Assembly: GCA_021464245.1 (NCBI GenBank)
Contig: JADCRB010000016.1
Coordinates: forward strand, 3,589,250 to 3,653,249
DNA from: Carallia brachiata
Lineage: Eukaryota; Streptophyta; Magnoliopsida; Malpighiales; Rhizophoraceae
Length of the DNA stretch: 64,000 bases
Direction of reading: 5' to 3'
The first letter of the stretch is position 1. Each line of letters opens with the position of its first letter. Shown here one piece after another: positions 41,211 to 51,632 of the stretch. The notes beneath the pieces are model-generated. The model saw only the letters and a list, made by a program, of their open reading frames with translations, was not told where the DNA came from and did not search any database. The position numbers and the translations under genes were made by a program.

Positions 41211-42830
41211 TAGCATTTTTTTTTCTCTTTTTTTTTTTTTTTGCTTTTTTTGTTTTTTTCTTTTACATTTTTTTGCTTTTTTCGATTTTTTCAAATTTTT
41301 TTATTTTTTAAAAATTTTTTTCTTTTTTTTTTGCTTTTTTTATTTTTTAATTTACACATAACAATGCTTAAGAAGCTTACTGCTTGATCGAGCCTGTTCG
41401 GGATGCATCTCTGATCTGACAACGTGTAAGCGTAGATTCATGCTTACTTTCCTTTGACAGATTCAAAAACACAATGGTCTGGTTGGCTGAAGCTACGTCT
41501 TCCCAGTCCAAAATGATTTTATTTTGGACAATGAGCATTAAGATTAGCTCGTTTAGGACAAAACACTTCTCGGTTGGATGGTTGACTGTGCAGTGATACT
41601 TGCAGAATTTTGAATCATTGACCTGATCCTTCTGATTGGGTTGCTTGCGTTCTACGAGTATGATCAGCTTAGCTTCCAAAAATTGATCGAGAATGCCTGG
41701 AACGTTAGAGTCAGGGAGTGGATCCTTCTTCTGTTCCAACTCTCGCAACGTCGCCTTTCCCTTTCCTTGTTGTATTGGTTAAATTGTTAGCACTGGAGGG
41801 CTCACTTTTATGTTAGCTCCTACTTTTATTGGTGGATTATCAACGACCATCACTTCTGGCCTCCGTCCCAGTCCATTTGGATGGGAATCGTGCCCCCAAA
41901 AGTCTTGATGCTTATCTCTATGTCATGCACACCAGTCGCCAATTGCTCGAAAGTTTGAGGTTTGATACTCTACAAGATGTATAACAGCTCCTAGTGCATC
42001 CCTTTAATGCACATTTCTATGGCGGAAGTCTCAATCAGACGATCCTTGCAATCGAGACTGAGAGCACGCCATCTATTTATGTATTCAATGACAGACTCTC
42101 CTTTCTTTTGCTTTGCTCTTGTGAGCTCCATCATGCTCACTACTTGATGGGTGCCAAAAAATCTATTGAGAAACTCACGTTGCAGCTGTTCCCAACTATC
42201 AATCGATTCTGGTTGAAGGATTGTGAACCAGGTGAAGGCAGTGTCCTTGAATGAACGAACAAACTGTTTCACCAAAAGGTCACCGTAAGTTCCTGCATTG
42301 TTGTAGGTTTTGACGAAGTGAGCAATGTGCTGCTTTGGATCACCTCGTCCATCGAATTGTTGAAACTTGGGCAGTTGGTAGCCGAAGGGCATGCTGAGGT
42401 TTTCAATCCGTCTCGTGTATGGTTTGATGTATATTTGTGAACTTGAAAATAGTGCACTTAACGGACTGTATTCATTATCATGTCTTTTAATTATTGGACA
42501 GATAATAAAGCAATAGAACTTGAAAGCGGTAGCTGTGCTGGACCACCTTGTTGTTTTCAACTATGAAAATGTTGGCTGAAGTTGCTTCTTGGAGTGAAAC
42601 CAGGCAGATATGGCTATTCCTCATTGGTCTCAGGATCAACTTGTATTAGAGCCTTTTCTTTGAGATTGGCAATTTCTTGATCCTTTTATTCCAAAACTTT
42701 CATCAACTAGAAAATTTTATTTTCCAATTCTCTGATCTTGCCTTTTGCGTTGGTTGTGCTTGTCATCATGACTGCGACGATGTTGGTGTTGAATTCCCCT
42801 CTGAATTTTTTCTTTTTTTAGGAAGCAGAA
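41211..42830 (-). pseudogene. gag pseudogene, best preserved copy, with pol end
   Basis: Minus strand. The Retrotrans_gag domain is open in a 189-codon frame (42,560-41,991): MPFGYQLPKFQQFDGRGDPK, QHIAHFVKTYNNAGTYGDLL, VKQFVRSFKDTAFTWFTIL, SWEQLQREFLNRFFGTHQV, ELTRAKQKKGESVIEYINRW. A second frame (41,748-41,377) has LPDSNVPGILDQFLEAKLII and a knuckle CKYHCTVNHPTEKC, spacing C-x2-H-x4-H-x4-C, a CHHC variant seen in some plant gypsy elements. It then runs into the pol end out of frame (SKLLKHCYV and stop). The A-rich tract is at 41,355-41,213. The N-terminal coiled coil lies upstream at 42,790-42,580. Confidence 0.82.
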
Positions 42831-42846
42831 GATGGAATACAGAGAG

Positions 42847-42864
42847 GACCCACTAGGCATGTCA
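42847..42864 (-). other. Primer-binding-like site of LTR 15
   Basis: Minus strand TGACATGCCTAGTGGGTC, a mutated version of the family site. Confidence 0.5.
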
Positions 42865-42871
42865 AAAATTG

Positions 42872-43166
42872 TGAAGGACCATATGCTTTCAGCTTGCAAA
42901 TAGTTAGACTCAGATATACAGATACAAATTACAAGTGAAAATTTTGAAATTTATCTGGACCAATCACTAGTTGGATCCTCCGATTAATGCTCTTCTGTAA
43001 TTTTGTCAAGGGATGACTGATGAATTTCCACAGTGTGATCTTGAATTGTAGGAAATAAATTCCACTAAGGGTCAAGGCTTAATCTCAGGTGGATGCTGGA
43101 ACTCCGGTGAGGCCCGTATGGGCTTGATCTCAGATGGACTAGTTTGACTCCACTAAGGATTGTTAG
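42872..43166 (-). repeat. LTR 15, 3' part only
   Basis: Minus-strand LTR end with AAATTTTCACTTGTAATTTG and two or three sub-repeats (AGTGGAGTCAAACTAGTCC). It breaks at about 43,166 into a second gag fragment. Confidence 0.75.
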
Positions 43167-43434
43167 ACAGATAAAGAAGCCATAGAACTTGAAGGCAACA
43201 GCTGTGCGACACTGCCTTGTTGCTTTTCAGCAAGGAAAATGTTGGCTGGAGTTGCTTCTATAGTGAAACCAAGCGGATATTGCTGTTCCCACTAGTCTTA
43301 GGATCAACCTGTATTGGAGCCTTTTCTTTGAGATTGGCAATTTCTTGATGCTTTTCTTCCAAAGCTTTCATCAATTGGAAAATTTTGTTTTCCATTGCTG
43401 CGATCTTGCCTTCCTTGTTGGTTATTGCTATTTT
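43167..43434 (-). pseudogene. gag N-terminal fragment, minus strand
   Basis: A second copy of the gag N-terminus (coiled-coil LENKILQLMKALEEK region, PVGTAISAWFHYRSN-type shifted readings, and the SVQQ tail), 270 bp. It joins minisatellite array 15 on one side and LTR 15 on the other, so it is a rearrangement product. Confidence 0.7.
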
Positions 43435-44340
43435 GCCTTTTGTGCAGGTTAGGAGTATGCTTTGACTATTGAGTCATCGCCTTTTATACTCGTCCGAGGT
43501 AGGAGTGTGTTGTTGTTAAACGGTCGCTTTTATACTCGTACGAGGCAGGAGTGCATTATTGATCTGTTCGCCTTTTATACTCGTGTGAGACAAAAGTGTG
43601 ATTTTATGTTGTGTTGTCGCCTTTTATACTCGCAAAAGGTAGGAGTCTGTTGTGCCGAGTTTTTCGCCTTTCATACTCATGCGAGGCAGGAATCTGTTTT
43701 AGTTGGTTGCCCTTTATATTCGTGTGAGGTAAGAGTCCATTGTTGAGCTGTCACCTTTTATACTCATGCGAAGCATGAGTCTAGTGTTGAACTGTGTTGT
43801 CACCTTTTATACTCGTGCGAGGCAAGAGAGTGATTTGTTACAGAACTGTTCAATTTTTATACTCATGCGAGGCTGGAGTGTTGAATTGTTCGCCTTTTAT
43901 GCTCGTGTGCGGCAAAAGTTTGATTTGCTGGACTATCGCCTTTTATACTCGTGCGAGGTAGGAGTGTTGAACTGTTGTGTTGTCGCTTTTTATACTCATG
44001 CAGGCTATGAGTCTAATTTGTTGTTGTAGTTGTCGACTCTTATACTCGTGCGAGGCAAGAGTATTGAATTGTGTTGAGTTCAATCGTTATGTTGCTGATT
44101 TAGGCTTTGAGTCAATGGTTGGGGTTTGCACCCGAATTTTGATTTGAGCTATGGGCCAATCTTTGGAATTGGGTTTTGAGCCCGAGTTTGAGTTTCGGCT
44201 TTGAGTTTCAAACCTAAGTTTAGATTTAAACTTCAAGTTTCAGTCGGGGTTTGGCGTCTGCCCCCGAATCTAGATTTGAATTTTAAGGAAGATTTTGGGC
44301 TTGAATATAGATTTTTGGGCCAAGCTTGTAAATGAGCTTC
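43435..44340 (-). repeat. Minisatellite array 15 and CCCAAATCC block
   Basis: About 16 units on the minus strand (GCACGAGTATAAAAGGCGA), then the CCCAAATCC block (44,335-44,095). Confidence 0.88.
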
Positions 44341-45030
44341 AGACTTTTTTCTCGTTTTTTTCTTTTTTTCATTTTTTTGTTGTTTTTTTTATTTTTTTGT
44401 TTTTTTCAATTTTCTGAATTTTTTTATTTACACAGAACAATGCTTTTTAAATTTTCATGCTGATTGGACTGGTTCAAATGTTCTTTTGGTTTGACAGCAT
44501 GTAAGTGTCGTTGGTGTAGACTTCTTAAATCAGGTATGACCCATCCCATTTGGAAGCGAACCTATCACTGGATTGGTGCTTTTGGTCTTGTTAGATGGAA
44601 ATTGTGCCTCAGTTGGGAAGACTAGAGTGGAGGGGTGTGGTAAGGATTTGACTCGTTGCCCCTAACTTCAATTAGAGTGAATAGTCAACTTCTTCATTTA
44701 GTGAGAGAGTCATGCAAGAGATCTTGGTACTGTGTGAGCTACAGAATCTCTATTTTAGTTTTTTATTTGAGTGGCAAGAAACCGTGTCCGTATCCAAATT
44801 TGTGGACTTACGTGCTCAAGTAAGGTAGTTGATGTAGGCAATGGAACAGTCGTCTATTTGCTTGCGGAGGCGGTCTTGTGCTTGTGATGCGCCGGATTCA
44901 TGTCCCTTTTTTTTTGGCCCTGGGATTATGTTGGTGTTGGCCATTTTATGGCATAGGCCATGAAATGGCCGCTGTGCCACCAACCCCTTTTTTTTTTTTT
45001 TTTAAGGAGCAAAAGATGAGAGGCAGAGGT
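44341..45030 (-). other. 5' leader with pol end and A-rich tract, minus strand
   Basis: Minus strand: the palindrome GGCCATTTCATGGCCTATGC with its partner at 44,938-44,970, CATCAACTACCTTACTTGAG, AAGTTGACTATTCACTC, then the pol-end phrase (KWDGSYLI-like, TTCCAAATGGGATGGGTCAT at about 44,560-44,540) and the A-rich tract (44,435-44,345). No gag. Confidence 0.7.
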
Positions 45031-45314
45031 GTCCCACCGAGGGCAACAAAAATTGTAAATGGAGACCGTATCTTTCGAGCTTAAACAGTTAGACTCGAAA
45101 ATACAGGGCCAAAAAGTTACAGATGAAAAGTTAAAATTTGTGTAGGGTTGATCTCTAGGTAGACCCTCCGATTAATGCTCTTGTGTGATTTTGTTAAGGG
45201 CCACGAAGGCTTGATCTTAATCGAAAGAGGATGAATTTCCACAGCCTAATTCTTGAACTGGGGAACTAGATTCCACTAAGGGCCCAGGCTTGATCTCAGG
45301 TGGATGTTAGAACT
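45031..45314 (-). repeat. Primer-like site and LTR 16, 3' part only
   Basis: Minus-strand primer-like TGTTGCCCTCGGTGGGAC at 45,048-45,031, then an LTR end of about 260 bp (GCTCGAAAGATACGGTCTCC to the first sub-repeats). It breaks at 45,314 into plus-strand post-EAR spacer. Confidence 0.72.
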
Positions 45315-46064
45315 CCTCGAGCCTCGTGGGGTTGACCGACAAGAATAAGGTGCAACGATTTTTGCAATACGTGTCAGTCATTGCTTCGTTTGACCCTTAT
45401 GACAAAAAGGGACTTAAAGCAGGACCCTACTACATTCTACATATCTCCTTTTTGACTTTGAAAAAAAAAATCAACAAAAGGGGGGCAGCTTTTATTGTGT
45501 ATATATTTCCTGCGTCCTCAAGTCAAAAAAACACCCCTCAACTTTTCCTTTTTTTTGAAGAAAGAATATGGCTAGTCCCTGTGTTTTTTTTTTCATGAAA
45601 TTCTTTCATCAAGAAGCTATAGACACAAGAGTCAGAAAAAGAAAGAGTTGTTCGCTTCGAAACTATCGAATCTTAGCCTCTAACGCTATGTTGGTCGATG
45701 AAATTCCAACCACTCTCCTTACATCACGACATACGGGAGAGTCATCATTACAACCCGTCTTTCTGTGAGTTAGCCTTGTTGTGCCATGCTGCTGGGCCTT
45801 TGTCATGGGAATGTTCAAGTTCTCTGCCTACTGCATCATCCTCACCAGAACCATGGGACTTCAATTTCTATATTTGCAGGAGGGCTGACATCCTCAAGGT
45901 CATATCGGTTCCTGTGAAAGCTCGACAGCAGCATGGCTTGTTGGAGTTAGAGACCTCAAGATTCAATGTTCATCAAGACGTCTCAATCTTCAAACTGGAC
46001 TTCAAGACTTGGTTTAGATCACGTCCCAAGATCCTTCCTCACTAAGCCTTGAAGTGGGGGCATT
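45315..46064 (+). pseudogene. Post-EAR spacer and MASP ORF region
   Basis: ATGGCTAGTCCCTGTG at 45,568 gives MASPCVFFFMKFFHQEAIDT, RVRKRKSCSLRNYR, AMLVDEIPTTLLTSRHTGES, a 66-codon frame. It follows the family frame, then skips an internal part (PTTLLSSH joined to TSRH). Tail to CCTTGAAGTGGGGGCATT before the LTR. Confidence 0.5.
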
Positions 46065-46948
46065 TATAAACTCAAAAAAAAAAAGGAAGAGGAAGAGAAG
46101 AGTCAAGAGCTGCTATTTAGAAGGAGGAAAAAGAAAAAAAAAATTAGAGTCAAGAGCCGACATCTAGAAGAGAGGAAAAAAAAGTCAGCGAAAAGTTGGT
46201 GGCAAAGTACTACACAGTCTCTACTCCCAGCCTATAAATAGGCACAAAATCTCCAACAGCCAATGACACCACAGAAACACGAGGGCACAACAAAAATTAA
46301 ATTCAAGGGGCTAAAGTTTTGTTTAAAACTTTTCCCTTACATTTTCATATTTTGAGCATACACTCCTCAAACTCCATTAAGAGAGATATTCTAGATATAA
46401 AGCTCAAAATATTTAATATACTCAATTCCATACATATTATGGGCATATACTCTCTAGGCGCCTCAAATTGGGGTCTACGGGATAAAAATCTAAAATATTA
46501 AAATATGAAACATCTGTTTGGGATTAAGCCTCCTACTGCTCTCAGCAGAGTTAGTCCACCTGAGAACAGGTCTCTACGACCCTCAGCAGAGTTAAACAAT
46601 CCAACCAATCCACCTAAGATCCAAGCTCATACGCCCCTCTCTTGAACCAAGCCATTCCTAACAAGATCAAGCCCATACGGCCCTCACCAACATTCCAGCA
46701 TCTACCTGAGATCAAGCCTTGGCCCTCAGTGGAATTTATTTCTTATAGTTAAAGAGTACGTTGTGGAAATTCAATCGCTTTCAGTCAAGATTAAGCCTAT
46801 GCGGCCCTTGACAGTATCAAAAAGAGCATTAATCGGAAGATCAAATAGAGATCAACCCCACACAAATGTCAAAATTTTCATCTGTAATTTATATTTATAT
46901 TTTTGAGTATAACTGTTTGCAGGCTCGAAAAATACAGTCCCTGCCACA
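46065..46948 (+). repeat. LTR 17
   Basis: TATAAACTCA start (TGTAAAC mutated), GTCAAGAGCCGACATCTAGA, TATA box GCCTATAAATAGG (about 46,230), common middle, sub-repeats, end ACAGTCCCTGCCACA. Meets LTR 18 end to end in opposite orientation. Confidence 0.83.
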
Positions 46949-47512
46949 AATTGTGAGAGGACAATATGTTTCAAACCTGCAACAGTTAGACTCAAAAAAT
47001 ACATATACAAATTACGAGTGAAAATTTAAAATTTATATGGGCTCGATCTCTGTGTGATCCTCCAATTAATGATCTTTACGATTTTGTTAGGGGCCCCAAC
47101 GACTTGATCTTGACTTAAAAGGTTGAATTTCCACAGCTTGCTTTTGAACTGATGGAAATAAATCTAACTAAGGGTCGAGGCTTGATCTTGGGAGACTATT
47201 GGAACTCTAGTGAGGGTTGTATGGGCTCGATCTCAGATGGACTGGTTTGACTCCACTGAGGATCGGGCCTTGATCCCATTCAGACTAGGTTTAACTCCGC
47301 TGAGGGTCGTAGAGGCTTGTTCTCAAGTGAACTGACTCTGCTGAGGGTCGTAGGAGGCCTAATCCCAGACAGATGTTTAATATTTTAATATTTTAAATTT
47401 TTGCTCTCGTAGACCCTAATCTAAGGTGGCCGGAGAGTATATACTCAAAATATGTATGGAATTGAGTATGTTAAATATTTTGGGCTTTATATCCAGAATA
47501 TCTCCCTTAATT
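46949..47512 (-). repeat. LTR 18, start missing
   Basis: Minus-strand LTR from its 3' end (GTTTGAAACATATTGTCCTC) through sub-repeats to GATATTCTGGATATAAAGCCC. It breaks at about 47,512 into WOX copy G. Confidence 0.8.
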
Positions 47513-47824
47513 GAGGGCGAAGCTATACTGGTGAGGTCTACTATAGGAACAACTGTGGTAGAAACAGACTATTATGTAGAAATAGCAGCTCTTTATGTTG
47601 CTCTCTCTCTCTATTTCTCCAGTTCTGGAACTAGAAATAAACCTTTTTTGTTCGACTGCCCGTATAACCGCATTCACGAAGCAAGCCAGAAGACTTGTGA
47701 TGCATTAGGAGTAGTACCTCCATTGTTGTGGAAGACTTCCCTCAGATTTGTAGTTGCATCGGAGTTGGGTGCCATCTAACGTGGCTATCTCCTTCCTTGT
47801 CCTGATGTCTTGCAACTGGTTCTA
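47513..47824 (-). pseudogene. WUSCHEL-type homeobox pseudogene, copy G
   Basis: Minus strand. The start codon is mutated to ATA (47,824-47,822): EPVARHQDKEGDS, then RWHPTPMQLQI, and a lost base before the EEVF/GSLPQQ segment. The text GGTTTATTTCTAGTTCCAG gives VYF-stop-FQ: the helix III Trp is TAG (47,633-47,631). The frame continues NWRNRERATQRAAIST... and is cut at 47,513 by LTR 18. It belongs with copy I by its AAGAATRGAA start and CATCAGGACA sequence. Confidence 0.75.
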
Positions 47825-48480
47825 TTCTTCTCGATGAAAAAGGAGTAGAGGCTTGATATGTAGTGAAAACGATTCAAGACTGAAGCAATGACTCAAGCTC
47901 AAACTCTTGATTGCTTTTATTTTTTGGGCCATTCACAATTTACACTTATGAAGGCCAGGAGTTTTGGACTAGGCCTTGTATGGTTGTTGCTGTTTTGCCT
48001 TTTGTGTGGGTTAAGAGTATGCTTTAACTATTAGTCGTTACCTTTTATACTCGTGCGAGGCAGGAGTTTGATTTACTGGATTGTCGCCTTTCATACTCAT
48101 GCGAAGAAGGAGTTTTGAACTATTGTGTTGTTACGTTTTATACTTGTGCAAGGTAGGAATATTGAACTTTGTTGTCGCCTTTTATACTCGTGCGAGGCAG
48201 GAGTGTTGAACTGTGTTGAGTTGAACTGTTGCGTTGCTAATTTGGGCTTTCAGTCAGTGGTTGAGGTTTGTCCCCGAATTTGGATTTGGGCTGTGGGCCA
48301 AGATTTGGTTTTAGGTTTTGAGCCCGAGTTTGAGTTTGGGCTTTGAGTTTCAAACCTTAGTTTAGATTTGAACTTCGAGTTTTAGTCGGGGTTCGAGATT
48401 TGCCTCTGAATCTGGATTTGGATTTTGAGGAAAGATTTTGGGCTTGACTTTAGATTTTTGGGCTAAACTTACACATGAGC
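47825..48480 (-). repeat. Pre-WOX spacer, minisatellite array 16 and CCCAAATCC block
   Basis: Minus strand: CCCAAATCC block (48,475-48,235), a short array of about six units (48,230-47,990) with closing units, then a spacer in which the acceptor-like CAGG reads CATATC (about 47,862). Confidence 0.8.
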
Positions 48481-49225
48481 TTCAGACCTTTTTTTTTCAT
48501 TTTTTTTCTTTTTTCATTTTTTTGTTGTTTTTTTTCTTTTTTTTTCATTTTTTTTGCTTTTTTTTATTTTTTTTCAATTTTTTTATTTACACAAAACAAT
48601 GCTTTTTAAATTTACCTGTTGATTGGACCAGTTCGGATGTCCTTTTCATTTGACAGTATGTGAGCGTCGTTGGCGTAGACTTCTTGAACCAAGTATGACC
48701 CGTGCCATTTGAAAGTGAGCCTGTTATTGGGTTGGTGCTTTTGGTCCTATTGGATGGATGTTGTGGCCCAACTAAGAAGACTGGAGTGAAGGGGCTTGGT
48801 AAAGATTTGACTCGTTCCTCGCAACTTAGGCCGAAGTGAATAGTCGACTTATTTATTTAGTGAGAGAGTCTGGTGAGAGATCTTACTATTGTGTGAGCTA
48901 TAGATTCTCTATTTTAATTTTTTTTAAGTGGCAAAAAATTGTGTTCATGCACGAGTTTGTGGACATGCGTGCCCAAGTAGGGTAGTTGATAAAGGCGATG
49001 GAGCAATCACCATTTTATTGTCAGAGGTGGTCCCACTCTTTTTTTGTGCCCATGATGCGTCAGATTCTTACCCTTTTTTTTTCATTTTGTCCTTGGAGCT
49101 GTGTTGGTGTTGGCCATTTCATGGCCTAATAGCCCATGAAATGGTTGTTGTGCCACCAACCTCTTTTTCTTTTTTTAAGAGCAGAGGATGGGAGGTAGAG
49201 AGGTCCCACTAGGCGTGCCAAAAAT
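48481..49225 (-). other. Primer-like site, 5' leader, pol end and A-rich tract, minus strand
   Basis: Minus strand: TGGCACGCCTAGTGGGAC at 49,220-49,203, the palindrome CCATTTCATGGGCT...AGGCCATGAAATGG (about 49,107-49,146), CATCAACTACCCTACTTGGG, AAGTCGACTATTCACTTCGG, and the pol-end segment with HGSYLVQEVYANDAHILSNE (about 48,700-48,640) and a stop after GPINR. A-rich tract at 48,590-48,485. Confidence 0.75.
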
Positions 49226-50067
49226 TGTGAGGGGACCATATGTTTCGAGCCTAAACAGTTAGACTCAAAAATGCAGTACAAATTACAGATGAAAAGTTAA
49301 AATTTGTGTGGGGTCGATCTCTAGGTAGATCCTTTGATTAATGCTCCTAGGTGATTTTGTCAAAGGCCACGAAGGCTTGATCTTAACCCAAAGAGATTGA
49401 ATTTTGACAGCCTGATTCTTGAATTGAGGAAGTAGATTCCACTGAGGGCTGAGGCTTGATCTTAGGTGGATGTTGGAAAAATGGTAAGTGCCGTATGGAC
49501 TTGATCTTAGATGGACTGGTTTGACTCCAGTGACGGCTGGGGCTTGATCCCACTCAGACTTGTTTAGCTCCGTTGAGGGCCGTAGGGGCTTGTTCTCCGA
49601 TAGATTGGTTCTGCTGAGGCCCATAGGAGACTTAATCCTAGATAGATCTTTAATATTTAACATTTTGGATTTTTACTCTTGCAAATCTCAATCTGAGGCG
49701 ACCGTAGAGTATAAACTCAAAATATGTATGGAAATGAATATACTAAATATTTTAGACTTTCACTCTGAAAAATTGCACTTAACCCTGTTCAGAGAGTATA
49801 CACCCAAAATACGAAAACGTATAAGGGAGAAAATGTGTAATTCTTTTGCAATTGGTTTTTGCAAGCTTTTCTCTCGCCCTTTGGTGTCTTGGCTTGTTGT
49901 GTTTTTTTGTTGAGGGGCTTTGATGCCTTTTATAGGCCACTGAAGGACCTTTTTTTTTTTTAAAACATACCATAACTTTCAATGGTCGGCAAACCGACCA
50001 TCGAAATTTCAAAGGTCTGTTTGCTGACCTTTTTTTTTTTTGTTAAAGAAAAAAAAATATGTTTACA
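49226..50067 (-). repeat. LTR 19 (subtype with GGTCGGCAAACC)
   Basis: Minus strand TGTAAACATA start at 50,067, two inverted AAAGGTCAGCAAAC / GGTCGGTTTGCC segments, TATA-like GGCCTATAAAAGGC (about 49,930), common middle, sub-repeats, end GGTCCCCTCACAA. About 842 bp. Its start abuts WOX copy H in opposite orientation. Confidence 0.85.
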
Positions 50068-50693
50068 AAAATCTTGGAGGAGTACTTCCACAACAATGAA
50101 GGTACTTGTCCTAGCTTATCACAGCTCTCCAAACTTACTACACGATTGCAGCTGTACAGAGCAGTCGAAATAAAAAAAGTATATTTCTAGTTCTAGAACT
50201 AGAGAAATAGGGAGAGAGCAACACAAAGAGTTGCTATTTCTGAAGCACAGTCTACCATCACAACTGTTCTTGTGGTAGATCTCACCACTATGGCGTCATC
50301 CTCAAATGAGGCAGGTCCAAACTCTACCATTGCAATGATCCGTCAAGGCTATTTCAATCAAAACTATAGCCTATGGGCATCGTCCTCAAACGAGGCTGGT
50401 CTAAACTTTACCACTGCAATGATCTCTCAAAGATGTTTCAACCAAAACTATAGCCTGTGGGACAACGCTACTAGTCCTGGTGGTTTTATGGAGTCAACCA
50501 GTAGTTTATCCCTAACAAGAACTTCAGTCCAGGAGGAAACTTTGCACCAGGATGGAGCTTCAGCAAAACTCTATCTCTCTTTTCGGTACATTCTGACGAC
50601 ATCAACCAACAAGAGAGTTCCAGTAGTATTAATGTGACCGGTTTGCCTAGCGAAGACGCAATTGATTTTGAGCTGCGTCTTGGCCCCCACTAG
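50068..50693 (+). pseudogene. WUSCHEL-type homeobox pseudogene, copy H, with in-frame duplication
   Basis: Begins inside homeodomain helix I (ILEEYFHNNEGTCPSLSQLS) right after LTR 19; the ATG part is missing. VYF is followed by TAG (50,188-50,190) in place of Trp, then two more TAGs. The next part is open: NRERATQRVAISEAQSTITT, then ASSSNEAGPNSTIAMIRQGY FNQNYSLW followed at once by a second, diverged copy of the same 28 residues (50,293-50,460). The C-terminal segment is open in another frame: WUS-box-like TLSLFS (50,568-50,585), INVTGLPSEDAIDFELRLGP, His and a TAG at 50,691. The FELRLGPH end with a stop may show the original C-terminus. Confidence 0.78.
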
Positions 50694-51547
50694 GCCGACC
50701 GACAAGGATAACGTGCAATGACTTTTTGCAGTGCACGGTATTGACTTGTGCAACATGCCTCGATCACTACTTCGTTTGTCTTGTATGGCAGAAAGAAACG
50801 TGAAGGAGGACCCTACTAGATTATGCATATCTCCTTTTCAACTTTGAAAAAAAAAAAAAAAAAGGGAGGCAACTTTTGTTATATATATATTTTCAGCATT
50901 CTTAAGTCACAAAACTAATCCCTCAGCTCTTCTTTCTCTCAGAAGAAAAAACATGGCTAGTCCCTGTGTTCTCTTTTTCAGGGAATTCTTTAATCAAGAA
51001 GCTGCAGACACAAGAGTCAGAAAGAGAAAGAGTCGTTCGCTTTGAAACTCTTAATGAAGAAAAAATATGACGCCATCTTGGTCGATGAAGTTCTAACCAC
51101 TCTCCTTAATTCACATCTATCACAACGAGCTAAAAAGTTATGACCATCAACATCTGTTTTCAAATGTGGCAGCGGACGAGGAAGTTCTAACTAGTCTGCT
51201 TACGTCACGACAAATGGGAGAGTCATCACTACAGCCCGTCTCTCTATGAGTTGGCCTTGTTGTGCCATGGTGTTGGGCCTTCGTCATGGGGAAGGCTCAA
51301 ATTCTCTACCTACTTCATCATCCTCACCAGAACCATGGGACTTCAATTTCTATATTGGCTAGATGGCTGACATCCTCAAGGTCGTATTAGTTCTTATGGA
51401 AGCTCGACAACAGCTGGGCTAGTCAGAGTTGAAGACCTCATGATTCAATGTTCATCAAGATCTCTCAAACTTCTAACTGGACTTCAAGACTCAGTTCGAA
51501 TCATGTCCCAAGATCCTTCCTGACCAGGCCTTGAAGTGAGGGCATTA
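50694..51547 (+). pseudogene. Post-EAR spacer and MASP ORF region
   Basis: ATGGCTAGTCCCTGTG at 50,953 opens MASPCVLFFREFFNQEAADT, RVRKRKSRSL, then TGA. Upstream TTATATATATATTTTC and an A-run. Tail to GACCAGGCCTTGAAGTGAGGGC. Confidence 0.5.
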
Positions 51548-51632
51548 AATTGTGAATGAGACCCATATGTTTCGAACCTCAAACAGTTAGGCTTCGAAAA
51601 TACATATACAAATTACAAGTGAAAATTATTTA
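51548..51632 (-). repeat. 80-bp inverted LTR end inserted before LTR 20
   Basis: Minus strand reads the LTR 3' end (AATTTTCACTTGTAATTTG to GGTTCGAAACATATGGGTCTC). It sits between the purine tract (GAAGTGAGGGCA) and the LTR 20 start, separating two sequences adjacent in other copies. Confidence 0.75.
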
